Origin: Teredinibacter turnerae T7901
GTDB lineage: Bacteria; Pseudomonadota; Gammaproteobacteria; Pseudomonadales; Cellvibrionaceae
Direction of reading: 5' to 3'
Assembly (NCBI RefSeq): GCF_000023025.1
Contig: NC_012997.1
Coordinates: forward strand, 108,764-172,763
DNA length: 64,000 nucleotides
Shown here: piece by piece, positions 1-10,381 of the stretch
Layout: every line of letters begins with the position of its first letter
Numbering within the stretch: the first letter of the stretch is position 1
The notes under the pieces: generated by a model
What the model saw: only the letters and a program-made list of their open reading frames with translations
Told to the model about the DNA's origin: nothing
The model's database searches: none
Made by a program: the position numbers and the translations under genes

Positions 1-269
1 ATTTTTATGACGTCACTTGCGTGAATGGCTGCGGTATGCGCAGGATTGTACCTATTTTTGGCGCACTAGTCTCCCTGCGTTAAGCGCGGCCAAGAGAATT
101 TTTCTGCGGCCCAAGACAAGCGCTCGCAATATTTTTGGGATTTGCGAAAAAGATAGGTGGAATCGGCTGGTAAAACCACCTGTCCGCGGCATTATCGGCG
201 TGCTGTATATACCAAATGGGGGATAAAACGCTGAATGTTGTTTGCTGGACTGTGTTTACGGGACTCTTT

Positions 270-809
270 TTACTGGAATCTGCTTGTAGGACTTTGGTGG
301 TGGGTCAGTGCGGTTAACACATGATTTTCCCAGCGGCCGTTAATTTCCAGATAATTTTGCGCGACGCCTTCAATCTTAAATCCCAGTCGCTTTAACAGGC
401 GTGCAGACCGATTATTGTGCGGCATGTAATTCGCCATGATGCGATGCAGCTTCAATGGGCCAAAAGCGTGAGCGATGGCGTGTTGACACAAGGCGCGCAT
501 TAGCCCTTTGCCCTCGTAGGCTGCATCTATGTCGTAACCCATGTAGCAGGCCTGAAATGGGCCGTGAACGATTTGTGACAGTGTGCAGGATGCAACAAGT
601 TGAGTTTGATCGTCAGTTAGCAGTAAAAATCGGATTGAGGAGCCCGACTGTGCCGCCTCCACCAAGCGCGTAACGCCGCTTGCACATTGGGCGGCATCTT
701 TATAACTGACAGCCAGCTGCGGGACCCAGGGTTTGAGGTGGTGCCAATTGCGGACAAAAAAATCGTGTACAAGTGGCGCGTCGGTTACTGCCAGAGGGCG
801 AATAATCAT
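270..809 (-). CDS. RimJ/RimL-like GNAT N-acetyltransferase
   Basis: A 179-residue single-domain GNAT protein. It begins MIIRPL, the usual first strand of RimJ/RimL acetyltransferases. The acetyl-CoA loop is seen as YEGKGLMRALCQHAI around residues 97-112. The late motif HNNRSARLLKRLGF (about 132-145) and a final NGRWENHVL stretch are typical of the Acetyltransf_3 family, which acetylates N-terminal or side-chain amines using acetyl-CoA in the cytoplasm. Family members include ribosomal-protein acetyltransferases and antibiotic or polyamine acetyltransferases, so the substrate cannot be named. No strong Shine-Dalgarno is visible before the ATG, but the reading frame is convincing from the first codon. 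It lies 44 bases beyond the end of the kinase gene on the same strand and could be its downstream partner. Confidence 0.85.
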   Translation of the reverse strand: MIIRPLAVTDAPLVHDFFVRNWHHLKPWVPQLAVSYKDAAQCASGVTRLVEAAQSGSSIRFLLLTDDQTQLVASCTLSQIVHGPFQACYMGYDIDAAYEGKGLMRALCQHAIAHAFGPLKLHRIMANYMPHNNRSARLLKRLGFKIEGVAQNYLEINGRWENHVLTALTHHQSPTSRFQ

Positions 810-853
810 GGGTATTTTTGAACCATAAACCTTGGGTTGATTGAAAAGGGCGC

Positions 854-3800
854 TTAACGATGGCCGCCACTATAGCGTTCCATTAGTGCGCGCAGTTTGC
901 TGGGTTTAATGGGTTTGCGCAAAAAATCGAAATTATTGTGGGCGAGAGCCGCTGCCAGATTGTCGTCCGGCGCTGCGGACACAATACACACCGGCAAGCT
1001 GCCCCACACTTCGCGCAGATGTTCAGCGAGTTCAATGCCGTTCATTTGCGCATCGAGCTGGTAATCCAGTAACAATGCATCCGGCTGCTCGGTGCTTGCC
1101 CGCGCCAGTGCTCGCGCGCTGGCTACGGTGGCGGCACTGGTAATCCGGCAACCCCAGTTTTGCATCAGTGTTTTGAGTGCGTGGATATTGTTCTCGTCGT
1201 CGTCCACGTAAAACACGTGGAGATCCTCGAGCCCCGAATTAATTTCCACCGGTGCGGTTTTAAGGTTTTGCGGGCTTCTTGGGTCGCGCAACGGTACCCA
1301 AACCGAAAAGCCGCTACCGCGGTGCACTTGCGATTTTAGTGCCAGGCGGTGATGCAGTAGTTGCGAGAACCGCAGGGCGATGCCCAGGCCCAGGCCTGCA
1401 CCTTCTACCTCGGTGTGGATGCGATAAAAGTCGTCGAAGATGCGCTGTTGATGCGCCTCGGAAATCCCCGGCCCGGTATCGCATACACGTATTTCAATTT
1501 GCTCGCCACGCCGCTTACAGGCGAGCAAAATCCGCCCCTGCTCGGTGTATTTCACGGCATTGGCGACAAAGTTTTGCAGAATACGACGCAGGAATTTGGG
1601 GTCGGATTCCGTCCACAGGCGAGTGGGCAGCCAGCGCAATTCCACCTCGGCGCGGGTTTGGACGCGGAACTCGTTGGCCAGTGGCTCGAGGATTTCGTTG
1701 AGTGCGAAGCTGCGTATTTGCGGTTTTAATGCGCCGGTATCGAGACGCGAAATCTCCAGCAGATTGGAAATGATGGATTCCGCCGAGCCGATGGCATTGT
1801 GCAGGTGGCGCAGGTTGTCTTTGAGTTCGCTGTCGATGGCCGGGCGCTCCAGTAGCGCACTGGCGTAGAGGTTGGCCGCATTCAGGGGCTGCAGAATATC
1901 GTGGCTGGCGCTGGCGAGAAACTGGGTTTTGTTGGCATTGGCCGATTCCGCGAGCGATTTCGCATCCAATAGCTCCTGTTCGGTTTCCTCCCGTTTGCGA
2001 ATTTCCTCTCGCAGCGAGCGGTTGATATTTTCGATTTCCTGGGTGCGTTCATGCACCCGTTGCTCCAGGTTGAGATTGGCTTTTTCCAGCTCGTTCTGGG
2101 CTTCGATAAATTCCGTAATATCGTCGTAGGTAGTGACATAGCCCCCCGCGGGCAGTGGGCGACCTTTAATTTCTATCACGCCTTGGTGATGGTTGCGCAC
2201 CACCCGGTACGCCTTGCCTGCGAGCAGGTGATCGAGGCGGGTCTTCACATGTTGTTCCACGGAGCCCGCGCCAAGCATGCCGCGCTCGGCGTTAAATCGC
2301 ACCAGCTCGGCGACGTTCTTACCCACTCGCAGCATTCCCTCGGGGTAGTTAAACATCTGTTCGTAGCGCCGGTTCCAGGCCACCATTTTTAAATCCGCGT
2401 TCACGACACTGATGGCGGAGGAGATGCTCTCGAACGAGGCGAATAACATGTCCTGATTAAACTGCAGTGTGCGGGTGGTCTCCTCAAAAATATTCACCAC
2501 ATCCGCCACGCCCAGGCTTTCGCCGCTGCTCAGATTGACCAGCATGGCGCGGGTCGACGCAACACCAATGATACCGGCAAGTGCTTGTTCAGCTTCTTTC
2601 AGCAGGCTCGCGCTGGCGAGCACGCCGTCGTGTGCCTGGTCGTTGTCGAGCAGGCGCTGGGTCGCGGTTTTACCGAGAAACTGGCTCAACAGGCTGGCCA
2701 GATCGGTGCGATTGATACGCAACCCCTGTACAGATGAATCCTGGCGGGTACGCTCGCGATTTACGAACGCGATGGCCTGAATATGGTCCGGCAGGCGGGT
2801 GATGTCCAGGCGCGATACCCACACCAGGGCTACCGCATTGGCCAACAGGCTCAACACTGCGCCGCGGGTGTAGTCGTCGCTGAAGTCCATGCCGAACAAT
2901 GCTGTTGGTCGCAGCCAACTCCAACCAAACAGCCCCTGTTCCAGCACGGCGGGGTTGAGCCAACCCGCGTGAGCGAGGAGCGGTACCATCAGCGTAATAA
3001 ACCAGACCGTGGTGCCTGCGGCGAGGCCAGCGAATACGCCGACCGCATTTGCGCGTTGCCAGTAAAGCCCAAATAGAATGGCCGGGGCCAGTTGTACCAC
3101 CAGGGTAAATGCGATAAGGCCAATTTCGGTGAGAGCGGCATTCTCGGCAAGGGCGTGATGGTAAAGCCAGGCGAGGGCGATAATGGCAATCACTGTCGAG
3201 CGCCGGGTCAGTTTCAGCGAGCGGGTGTAGTCCGGCACGTTGACGCGGTGTTTACGCGCGCGAATCAGTAAGGGCAGTATTACGTCGTTACTCAGCATTT
3301 GGCTGAGGGTGAGGCTGGCGACAATAATCATTGCCGTCGCGGCGGAAAACCCGCCAATAAACGCCAGTACGCCGAGGGCTTTGTTACCGGCAAACAGGGG
3401 CAATGCCAGCACATAGTGATCGCTGTCGTAACTGGTACCGGCGAGCAGTGTATTGCCAACCCAGGCAATCACAAAAATACTGAGCGCCGTCAGCGACATA
3501 TAGAGGGTGAAGCCTTTGCGTGCGAACTTAAGATGGTTTTCGCTCAGGCATTCCACAAACGTTACCTGGAACATGCGCGGTAAACAAAATACAGAGCAAG
3601 CGGCGACCAGGGTTAACACCCAAAAAGACGGTTTTAGCGGGGTCTCGCTGAATACTTCATTGGCCATTGTGGCTGCTTCTGCGGCTGCTTCTGTCGCGGG
3701 GGCCTGGGTGAACAGCAGCGCGAACACTGCCAGTGCCACTAGCGCAATGAGCTTAACCAGTGATTCGAATGCAATAGCCGCCATGATTCCGGAATGATAA

Positions 3801-4339
3801 CTGGCAACGTCCAGGCGGTTGGCGCCGAACAGTAAGGCAAACACGATCATACTGATAGCGGCTATGAGAGTGAGGTCGTGGCCGGAGAAGCTCTGCCCGC
3901 TCATGGTAACCGCCATTGCATCTGATACGGCCTTCAATTGCAGGGCAATATACGGAATCGTGACGAAAAGAATAATAACAGTAACCACCACCGCTACCGC
4001 CTGGCGTTTGCCATAGCGCGATGCAATGAAGTCGGCAATAGAGTGCAGGTTTTCCTGTTGGCAGATGCGCGCGATACGCTGCACTATCGGAAACCCTACT
4101 GTGAACAGCAATACCGGGCCGAGCAAGATGGGCAGGTAATCCCAGCCGTGGGTGGCGGCGGTGCCAACCAACCCGTAGAACGTCCAACTGGTGCAGTAAA
4201 CCCCGAGCGCAAGTGTGTACACCAGCGGATGGCGGGCTCTGCTATCGATATTGTAGCGGCGGCGATCGGCAATCCGCGCGATCCAAAACAGCATCGCCAG
4301 ATAGGCGATAAGCGTCACGATTAATAGTACGGGACTCAA
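854..4339 (-). CDS. SLC5-transporter/hybrid histidine kinase (CbrA/NahK type)
   Basis: About 1161 residues if translated from the TTG at 4339, which has AAGAGG just upstream and yields a first membrane helix beginning SPVLLIV. The longer reading with a 52-residue Arg/His-rich head is less likely. Roughly residues 1-560 form a sodium:solute-symporter (SLC5) fold with about 13 membrane helices. They are followed by a PAS domain, a coiled coil, a HisKA domain with SASHDILQPLNA (phospho-acceptor His near 813), a HATPase domain with DTGPGIS, and a C-terminal receiver with phospho-acceptor Asp near 1092 in LLLDYQLD. The SHDxLQPL H-box is the variant seen in NahK/ErcS kinases. In Pseudomonas the related CbrA links nutrient sensing or transport to carbon/nitrogen control. 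The ligand here is unknown, and no cognate DNA-binding regulator is adjacent. Confidence 0.88.
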   Translation of the reverse strand: MSPVLLIVTLIAYLAMLFWIARIADRRRYNIDSRARHPLVYTLALGVYCTSWTFYGLVGTAATHGWDYLPILLGPVLLFTVGFPIVQRIARICQQENLHSIADFIASRYGKRQAVAVVVTVIILFVTIPYIALQLKAVSDAMAVTMSGQSFSGHDLTLIAAISMIVFALLFGANRLDVASYHSGIMAAIAFESLVKLIALVALAVFALLFTQAPATEAAAEAATMANEVFSETPLKPSFWVLTLVAACSVFCLPRMFQVTFVECLSENHLKFARKGFTLYMSLTALSIFVIAWVGNTLLAGTSYDSDHYVLALPLFAGNKALGVLAFIGGFSAATAMIIVASLTLSQMLSNDVILPLLIRARKHRVNVPDYTRSLKLTRRSTVIAIIALAWLYHHALAENAALTEIGLIAFTLVVQLAPAILFGLYWQRANAVGVFAGLAAGTTVWFITLMVPLLAHAGWLNPAVLEQGLFGWSWLRPTALFGMDFSDDYTRGAVLSLLANAVALVWVSRLDITRLPDHIQAIAFVNRERTRQDSSVQGLRINRTDLASLLSQFLGKTATQRLLDNDQAHDGVLASASLLKEAEQALAGIIGVASTRAMLVNLSSGESLGVADVVNIFEETTRTLQFNQDMLFASFESISSAISVVNADLKMVAWNRRYEQMFNYPEGMLRVGKNVAELVRFNAERGMLGAGSVEQHVKTRLDHLLAGKAYRVVRNHHQGVIEIKGRPLPAGGYVTTYDDITEFIEAQNELEKANLNLEQRVHERTQEIENINRSLREEIRKREETEQELLDAKSLAESANANKTQFLASASHDILQPLNAANLYASALLERPAIDSELKDNLRHLHNAIGSAESIISNLLEISRLDTGALKPQIRSFALNEILEPLANEFRVQTRAEVELRWLPTRLWTESDPKFLRRILQNFVANAVKYTEQGRILLACKRRGEQIEIRVCDTGPGISEAHQQRIFDDFYRIHTEVEGAGLGLGIALRFSQLLHHRLALKSQVHRGSGFSVWVPLRDPRSPQNLKTAPVEINSGLEDLHVFYVDDDENNIHALKTLMQNWGCRITSAATVASARALARASTEQPDALLLDYQLDAQMNGIELAEHLREVWGSLPVCIVSAAPDDNLAAALAHNNFDFLRKPIKPSKLRALMERYSGGHR

Positions 4340-4712
4340 AACCAGCCTCTTTTTATTAGTGTGGTGGTGTAGTGGTGCTTGCTGCAGCAGTTCCCGCTGC
4401 AGTGGCTTGTCGACTGAAGCTTTGGCTGGGAGTCTAGCAGGGTGAGTGCCGTCTATACACGCTTGCGAAATTTGGCGCAGGCGTCCTTGGTGCACTGATC
4501 AGCTCGACGCCCCTCACATGTGCGCCTATTGGGCACCACTAGGCAATTTTGCCATCGCTACAAAAACTGCTACTGTTCGCCGGGTATGCCGCGCCAGGCT
4601 GGTCAGATAACAAGCCATGTGAGCGATATAACCTGTATAAATGTATATAGGACGAGTGCCCTGGTTTTTACCCTTGGTCGGGCAAACTGTATTGCGGTCG
4701 ATTAACGGCTGC

Positions 4713-4747
4713 TCCGTTAGCAGCAGGGAATAAAGATTGCTAACGGA
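4713..4747. repeat. 10-bp perfect inverted repeat upstream of M3 peptidase gene
   Basis: TCCGTTAGCA at 4713-4722 is matched exactly by its complement TGCTAACGGA at 4738-4747, with a 15-base loop. It sits 33 bases upstream of the GTG start of the oligopeptidase gene. It has no U-tract, so it is more likely an operator or a 5'-UTR hairpin than a terminator. The role is not determined. Confidence 0.5.
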
Positions 4748-4779
4748 ACCACCTTTTATGCTATCGGGAGAATAATATT

Positions 4780-6630
4780 GTGCTGAAAAAGCTGTCCTGT
4801 TTTCTTTTTTCTGTGAGTGTCGGGTTTGCTGTGCAAACCTATGCCGACGACGCCACAACCTGGGATTTATCTGAGATATACGCCACCAAAGCTGACTGGG
4901 CGCAAGCCCGTGACAGTATGAAAGACGATTTGGCGCAAATCGAAAAAGTGAAAGGTACCCTAGGCAAAAGCCCCAAACACCTGCAAAAAGGGCTGGATAC
5001 GATTTCCGACGCTTACCGCAAAATGCAACGTGTCTACAGTTATTCGAGCATGCTGTCCGATGAAGACCTGCGTAATACCGAGCATCTGGAGATGGATCAG
5101 CTCAGTACCATCAGTTTTGGTGAACTCGGCAAAGCGCTCTCCTGGTTTGAACCGGAAGTGTTGGCGATTGGCTCTAAAAAAATTGAAAAATTTATTGGTA
5201 AAAACCCAGAGTTGGAAAAATACCGCCACACACTTGACGAAATCCTGCTGGCGGAACCCCACACTCTGGATGCCGAAGGCGAAAAGCTGCTAGCCCAGTT
5301 CGCGGCGACACTGTCCGCGCCACAAACCACCTATGGTGTATTGGCGAACTCCGATATCCCCTGGCCTGAAATCGCCATGGCCGATGGTAAAAAATACCGT
5401 ATCGACAGCCAGGGCTATACCCGTTGGCGCTCATCGCAGGATCGCGCGTTACGCAAAAAAGTATTCGATGCCTACTGGGGGCGTTGGGAGGAATATCGCG
5501 CATCTGTGGGCTCAGTGCTCTATGCGCATATTCAAAACCAGGTTGCCATGGCCCGCGCACGCAATTACAACAGCGTGCTTGAAAAAGAGCTTAGTCAGGA
5601 CAATTTGCCAGAAGCGGTGTATCGCACCTTGGTCGAAGAAGTGAACGCGTCTTTACCGACCCTGCATCGCTACTTCAAATTGCGCAAGCAGATTATGGGC
5701 GTCGATCAATTACGCTACTACGATATGTACCCGTCGTTGGTGAAGCTCGATAAAAAGTTCGATTACGAAACCTCCAAGCAAATTACCCTGGATGCGATGA
5801 GTGTGCTCGGCGATGATTGGGTCAGCCGTCAGCGCGATGGGATGAATAAGCGCTGGGCGCATGTTTACCCGCAGAAGGGCAAGCGTAGTGGCGCCTACAT
5901 GAACAGTGGCGCCTACGATGTGCACCCGTTTTTGCTCCTGAACCACAACGACGATTACAACGGTTTGTCTACTCTGGCTCACGAATGGGGTCATGCTATG
6001 CATACGCTCTATTCCGCGGAGAGCCAGCCGTTCCCGACCTACAATTACGCGACTTTTATCGCCGAGATTCCCTCCACATCGCTCGAATTGATTCTGCAGG
6101 ATTACATGGTGTCGCACGCGAAGTCGAACCAGGAGAAAATTTTCTATCTGGGTGAAGGGCTGGAGAATCTGCGCACCACCTTCTTCCGACAGGCAATGTT
6201 TGCCGAGTTCGAACTGGAGTTATACGAGCGCGTCGAGAAAGGCGAAGCCCTCACCGGCGAGAAGATGTCGCAAATCTATGGTGAGTTGCTCAAGCGTTAC
6301 CACGGCGATGCAGAGGGTGTGGTTAAGATTGACGATCTTTACACCAATGAATGGATGTTTATCCCGCACTTTTACAACAACATGTATGTATTCCAGTACG
6401 CCACATCGATCACTGCTGGCACGGCGCTCTACGATAGTATCGTTAAGGATGGGCAGGCTGGGGTCGATAACTACATCAACCTGCTGCGCGCGGGCAGCTC
6501 GGATTACCCCTACAACCTGTTAACTAAAGCTGGCGTTGATCTAGCTACGCCCGCGCCTTATCGCGCCCTAATCAAAAAAATGAACGCGATAATGGATGAA
6601 ATGGAAGCCCTGCTCGCAGAGGCGTCATAA
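4780..6630 (+). CDS. Exported M3-family oligoendopeptidase (PepF-like)
   Basis: A 616-residue zinc metallopeptidase starting at GTG, with GGGAG eight bases upstream. The N-terminus is a Sec signal peptide: a short basic start, a hydrophobic core and a probable cut after TYA before DDATT. The catalytic HExxH site is AHEWGHAMH, with zinc ligands His401 and His405 and catalytic Glu402; the third-ligand region FIAEIPST follows at the expected distance. Length and layout match the oligoendopeptidase F branch of family M3, which cuts short peptides. Most PepF enzymes are cytoplasmic, so the signal peptide points to peptide digestion in the periplasm. The gene appears monocistronic. Confidence 0.9.
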   Translation: MLKKLSCFLFSVSVGFAVQTYADDATTWDLSEIYATKADWAQARDSMKDDLAQIEKVKGTLGKSPKHLQKGLDTISDAYRKMQRVYSYSSMLSDEDLRNTEHLEMDQLSTISFGELGKALSWFEPEVLAIGSKKIEKFIGKNPELEKYRHTLDEILLAEPHTLDAEGEKLLAQFAATLSAPQTTYGVLANSDIPWPEIAMADGKKYRIDSQGYTRWRSSQDRALRKKVFDAYWGRWEEYRASVGSVLYAHIQNQVAMARARNYNSVLEKELSQDNLPEAVYRTLVEEVNASLPTLHRYFKLRKQIMGVDQLRYYDMYPSLVKLDKKFDYETSKQITLDAMSVLGDDWVSRQRDGMNKRWAHVYPQKGKRSGAYMNSGAYDVHPFLLLNHNDDYNGLSTLAHEWGHAMHTLYSAESQPFPTYNYATFIAEIPSTSLELILQDYMVSHAKSNQEKIFYLGEGLENLRTTFFRQAMFAEFELELYERVEKGEALTGEKMSQIYGELLKRYHGDAEGVVKIDDLYTNEWMFIPHFYNNMYVFQYATSITAGTALYDSIVKDGQAGVDNYINLLRAGSSDYPYNLLTKAGVDLATPAPYRALIKKMNAIMDEMEALLAEAS

Positions 6631-6856
6631 CCTACCGCTGGCGCGTGGTTCCCTGCTGCTTTTTAACGTTTCGAACGTGTAACAATTGCAGGTAACTGGG
6701 GCGCGCCCCTGCTATGCTTCGCCACAGGCGCCGTTTGTCGGCGCTCTTTGGTACCCCCAGTTGATTTAAACCGACCAGAGTGACTACGTCCCACGCTCAG
6801 TATCTTGTATACTAGTGCGGTTTTGTATTTAGTCGATGTTCGCACGGAGTAGATTT

Positions 6857-8065
6857 TTGAAAATCACAGAAGCCAAAGTCATTGTTTGCAGCCCGGGGCG
6901 CAATTTCGTCACCCTGAAAATCACCACGGATGAAGGCGTCTACGGTGTTGGCGACGCGACCCTGAACGGCCGCGAAAAGGCGGTAGTCTCCTACCTTGAG
7001 GATTACCTGTGTCCCTCGCTGATCGGCAGAGACCCTCAACAGATCGAAGATATCTGGCACTTTTTCTATCGCGGCGCATACTGGCGGCGCGGCCCTGTGG
7101 GTATGTCGGCGATTGCTGCGATCGACACCGCGCTTTGGGACATCAAAGCCAAAGTTGCCAATATGCCCTTGTACCAACTGCTGGGCGGTCGCAGTCGTGA
7201 TCGCATCATGGTGTACACCCACGCAAACGGTAACGACATCGAGTCTACTCTGGAGCAGGTCGCCAAGTACGTGGAGAAAGGCTATAAAGCGGTGCGAGTG
7301 CAGTGCGGTATTCCCGGCATTGCCAGTACCTATGGTGTGCCTAAAGGCGGCAAGGCTTACGAACCGGCGGACGCGGATCTGCCGTCTGAGTCGGTCTGGT
7401 CGACAGAAAAATACCTGAATCATATCCCCAAACTGTTTGCTGCAGTGCGCGAGCAGTTTGGTGACGACCTGCATTTACTTCACGACGTACACCACCGGCT
7501 TACGCCGATTGAAGCGGCGCGTCTGGGTAAAGAGTCGGAGCCTTTCCACCTGTTCTGGCTGGAAGATTGTGTGCCAGCGGAAAATCAGGAGGGTTGGAAA
7601 CTGGTGCGCCAGCACACCACCACGCCACTGGCTGTGGGCGAAGTATTCAACTCCATTCACGATTGTCGTGAGCTGATTCAAAGTCAGTCTATCGATTATA
7701 TTCGCTCAACCGTAGTGCATGCCGGCGGTATTACCCACCTGCGCCGTATTGCCGATCTGGCTGCGCTGTACCACGTGAAAACCGGCTTCCACGGCGCCAC
7801 CGATCTTTCACCGATATGTATGGGCGCGGCCTTACATTTCGATTACTGGGTGCCGAATTTCGGGATTCAGGAGCACATGCCTCACACGGAGCAAATGCTC
7901 GAAGTCTTCCCGCATCACTTCGAATTTAGCGACGGTTTCTTTACCCCAGGTGAAGCGCCAGGACACGGCGTGGATATCGATGAAAAACTCGCCGATAAAT
8001 ACCCGTACAAGCGCGCGTGTTTGCCTGTAAACCGTTTGGAAGACGGCACGCTCTGGCACTGGTAA
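6857..8065 (+). CDS. manD: D-mannonate dehydratase, enolase superfamily (ManD/RspA-like)
   Basis: The chosen TTG start (after CGGAG) gives 402 residues beginning [10 protein letters not shown], matching the start and length of ManD proteins; an upstream in-frame start would add seven residues. Enolase-superfamily features are clear: [10 protein letters not shown] near the N-terminus, the barrel motif [16 protein letters not shown], acidic metal ligands in [11 protein letters not shown] and LAVGEVFN, and the catalytic-loop region [16 protein letters not shown]. ManD dehydrates D-mannonate to 2-keto-3-deoxygluconate in hexuronate catabolism; some relatives (RspA) have low activity or prefer D-gluconate. 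It stands apart from other uronate genes, while a non-homologous enzyme for the same reaction (UxuA) lies about 7 kb downstream. No flanking regulator is visible. Confidence 0.87.
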   Translation: MKITEAKVIVCSPGRNFVTLKITTDEGVYGVGDATLNGREKAVVSYLEDYLCPSLIGRDPQQIEDIWHFFYRGAYWRRGPVGMSAIAAIDTALWDIKAKVANMPLYQLLGGRSRDRIMVYTHANGNDIESTLEQVAKYVEKGYKAVRVQCGIPGIASTYGVPKGGKAYEPADADLPSESVWSTEKYLNHIPKLFAAVREQFGDDLHLLHDVHHRLTPIEAARLGKESEPFHLFWLEDCVPAENQEGWKLVRQHTTTPLAVGEVFNSIHDCRELIQSQSIDYIRSTVVHAGGITHLRRIADLAALYHVKTGFHGATDLSPICMGAALHFDYWVPNFGIQEHMPHTEQMLEVFPHHFEFSDGFFTPGEAPGHGVDIDEKLADKYPYKRACLPVNRLEDGTLWHW

Positions 8066-8265
8066 GCGTCAACGCTGCCAATTTAGCGAGTGGTTGGGTT
8101 ACTAAACCGCCCACTCGCTGTTACCTCCGCACCCATTTCCACCGCTTAGACTAAAGTCCTAAATCCCGCCGAAAAATCTCCTGCTACCCTGTGCGAGCAT
8201 GATCTATCTTGTGTGAGAGACGCGCGCGTTTTCACACAAATTCCTCAGTGAGCAGGAGACTAATA

Positions 8266-8529
8266 ATGACTGACAATAATTCAGATATGCGGCGTGCCTA
8301 CTGGCAAGCTAACGTCAAGCTAATGCTTGTGTTGCTTGTTATCTGGTTCGTTATTTCTTACGTATGCGGCATTTTGCTTGTGGATGCGTTAAACAGCATT
8401 CGCATTGGTGGCTACAAACTGGGTTTCTGGTTTGCACAGCAGGGTTCCATGTACGGTTTCGTGGCAATCATCTTTTTCTATTCCCATCGAATGGCGGCGC
8501 TAGACCGTAAATTCGGTGTAAACGACTAA
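8266..8529 (+). CDS. DUF4212 small subunit of sodium:solute symporter
   Basis: An 87-residue protein starting at the ATG after AGCAGGAG (AGGAG at 8254-8258), with a Met-Thr-Asp-Asn start. It has two membrane helices (about residues 18-42 and 60-78) separated by a short loop, ending with a basic tail. This matches the DUF4212 (TIGR03647-type) small partner that is almost always encoded directly before a VC_2705-type sodium:solute symporter. Here the symporter ATG follows 11 bases after the stop, with a GGGGG Shine-Dalgarno, so the two are translated together. The small subunit is presumed to be a membrane accessory of the transporter. Confidence 0.88.
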   Translation: MTDNNSDMRRAYWQANVKLMLVLLVIWFVISYVCGILLVDALNSIRIGGYKLGFWFAQQGSMYGFVAIIFFYSHRMAALDRKFGVND

Positions 8530-8540
8530 CGGGGGGCGTT

Positions 8541-10271
8541 ATGGATCTACAAACCTTAACCTACATTGTTGTAGGGATCACCTTTGCGCTCTACATTGGG
8601 ATCGCCTTCTGGGCTCGTGCGGGCTCAACCAGCGAATTCTATGTGGCCGGCGGGGGTATTCACCCGGTAGCTAACGGCATGGCGACCGCGGCAGACTGGA
8701 TGTCCGCAGCGTCGTTTATTTCCATGGCGGGGTTAATCGCGTTCTTTGGTTACGGCGGTTCTGTATTTTTAATGGGTTGGACCGGCGGCTATGTACTGCT
8801 CGCCATGCTGCTGGCACCCTACCTGCGCAAATACGGCAAATTTACCGTACCGGAATTTATTGGCGACCGTTACTACTCGCGCGCTGCCCGCATTGTGGCC
8901 GTAATTTGTTTGATCGTTGCGTCGGTGACTTACGTTATCGGCCAAATGAAAGGCATCGGTGTGGCGTTTTCGCGATTCCTGCAGGTAGGCTATGAAACAG
9001 GTCTGCTGGTGGGCATGGGCATTGTGTTCGTGTACGCGGTGATGGGCGGCATGAAAGGTATCACCTACACCCAGATCGCTCAGTACTGTGTACTTATTCT
9101 GGCTTATACCATTCCTGCCATTTTCATCTCCATCCACCTGACCGGTAACCCCATACCGCAGTTGGGGCTTGGCAGCACCCTGTCCGGCACGGATACCTTC
9201 CTGCTCGACCGGTTGGATCAAGTGGTGACCGAGCTCGGGTTCGCGGAATATACGACGTCGAAACGACTAAGTACGCTGAATACCTTTGTGTACACCTTGT
9301 CCTTAATGATTGGTACCGCTGGTCTGCCACACGTGATCATCCGTTTCTTTACGGTGACCAAAGTGAGTGACGCGCGTAAATCTGCAGGCTGGGCGCTGGT
9401 GTTCATCACAATTCTCTACACCACCGCACCGGCCGTTGCCGCGATGGCGCGTTTGAATCTGCACCAGACCATTGAACCTGCACCCGGTGAGTACCTGTCT
9501 TACGAGGCGCGCCCGCAGTGGTTTAAAAATTGGGAAGTCACAGGCTTGCTGCAGTTTGAAGACAAAAACGGCGATGGCAAAATCCTTTACACCGCCAACG
9601 CTGAAACCAACGAAATGGTAAAAGTAGACCGCGACATCATGGTGCTGGCCAACCCGGAAATCGCCCGCTTACCCAACTGGGTTATTGCTCTGGTAGCGGC
9701 CGGTGGACTGGCGGCAGCACTGTCTACAGCGGCTGGTTTACTGTTGGCAATCTCGTCGGCAATTTCACACGATCTGTTAAAAGGCGTGTTCATGCCGGAT
9801 ATCGATGAGAAGCAGGAGCTGATGGCCAGTCGGGTCGCGATGGCCGGTGCGATCGCGTTAGCGGGTTATCTTGGCTTTAATCCGCCAGATTTCGCGGCGG
9901 GCACCGTAGCGCTGGCCTTTGGTTTGGCGGCGTCGTCGATCTTCCCGGTTTTGATGATGGGGATCTTCACCAAATCAATTAACAAAGAAGGCGCTATTAG
10001 CGGCATGGTCGCCGGTATCACGGTAACGCTGCTCTACGTGTTCCAGCACACCGGTATTATGTTTGTTGCCAGCACCAGCTACCTGGGCGATATGTCACCC
10101 AACTGGTTCTTCGGTATCGAACCCAACGCCTTTGGCGCGGTGGGCGCGCTGGTGAACTTCGTGGTTGCATTCGCTGTATCTAAAGTGACAGCGCCACCGC
10201 CTGACCACATTCAGCATATGGTGGAAGACATCCGTATTCCTGCGGGAGCCGGAGACGCTACCGGTCATTAA
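8541..10271 (+). CDS. Sodium:solute symporter, VC_2705 subfamily (ActP-like)
   Basis: A 576-residue SLC5-family permease with about 13 membrane helices. Recognisable family features are FYVAGGGIHPVANGMATAAD in helix 1-2, the sodium-site region in GTAGLPHVIIRFFTV, and AALSTAAGLLLAISSAISHD in the C-terminal half. The sequence resembles the acetate permease ActP but has the longer central soluble insert (about residues 310-370) of the VC_2705 subfamily. It probably imports a short-chain monocarboxylate with Na+; the substrate is not proven. It is co-encoded with the DUF4212 subunit upstream. An intrinsic terminator 21 bases after the stop separates it from the next three genes, although that cluster is commonly conserved together. 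Confidence 0.9.
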   Translation: MDLQTLTYIVVGITFALYIGIAFWARAGSTSEFYVAGGGIHPVANGMATAADWMSAASFISMAGLIAFFGYGGSVFLMGWTGGYVLLAMLLAPYLRKYGKFTVPEFIGDRYYSRAARIVAVICLIVASVTYVIGQMKGIGVAFSRFLQVGYETGLLVGMGIVFVYAVMGGMKGITYTQIAQYCVLILAYTIPAIFISIHLTGNPIPQLGLGSTLSGTDTFLLDRLDQVVTELGFAEYTTSKRLSTLNTFVYTLSLMIGTAGLPHVIIRFFTVTKVSDARKSAGWALVFITILYTTAPAVAAMARLNLHQTIEPAPGEYLSYEARPQWFKNWEVTGLLQFEDKNGDGKILYTANAETNEMVKVDRDIMVLANPEIARLPNWVIALVAAGGLAAALSTAAGLLLAISSAISHDLLKGVFMPDIDEKQELMASRVAMAGAIALAGYLGFNPPDFAAGTVALAFGLAASSIFPVLMMGIFTKSINKEGAISGMVAGITVTLLYVFQHTGIMFVASTSYLGDMSPNWFFGIEPNAFGAVGALVNFVVAFAVSKVTAPPPDHIQHMVEDIRIPAGAGDATGH

Positions 10272-10291
10272 TTGAGATTGCACTCGCTCGT

Positions 10292-10332
10292 AAAAAAGCA
10301 CAGGTGGCACGCGCTGCCCGTGCTTTTTTTTT
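10292..10332 (+). terminator. Rho-independent terminator after symporter gene
   Basis: AAAAAAGCAC pairs with GTGCTTTTTT around a G/C-rich inner stem, followed by a run of nine T residues. It lies 21 bases after the symporter stop. The 3' flank feeds directly into the leader of the next gene, so it may act as partial attenuation rather than full separation. Confidence 0.85.
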
Positions 10333-10381
10333 GCAACCGCTCTCAGGTTACAATGCCAAAAAATTCAATGATAAAACTGCT

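Noticed and set aside
17-226. A 69-codon open frame at the left end of the window
   Set aside because: No ribosome-binding site, composition and residues look random, and no family features are seen.
4526-4858. A 110-codon minus-strand frame over the start of the M3 peptidase gene
   Set aside because: It overlaps the signal peptide and Shine-Dalgarno of a convincing gene and has no features of its own.
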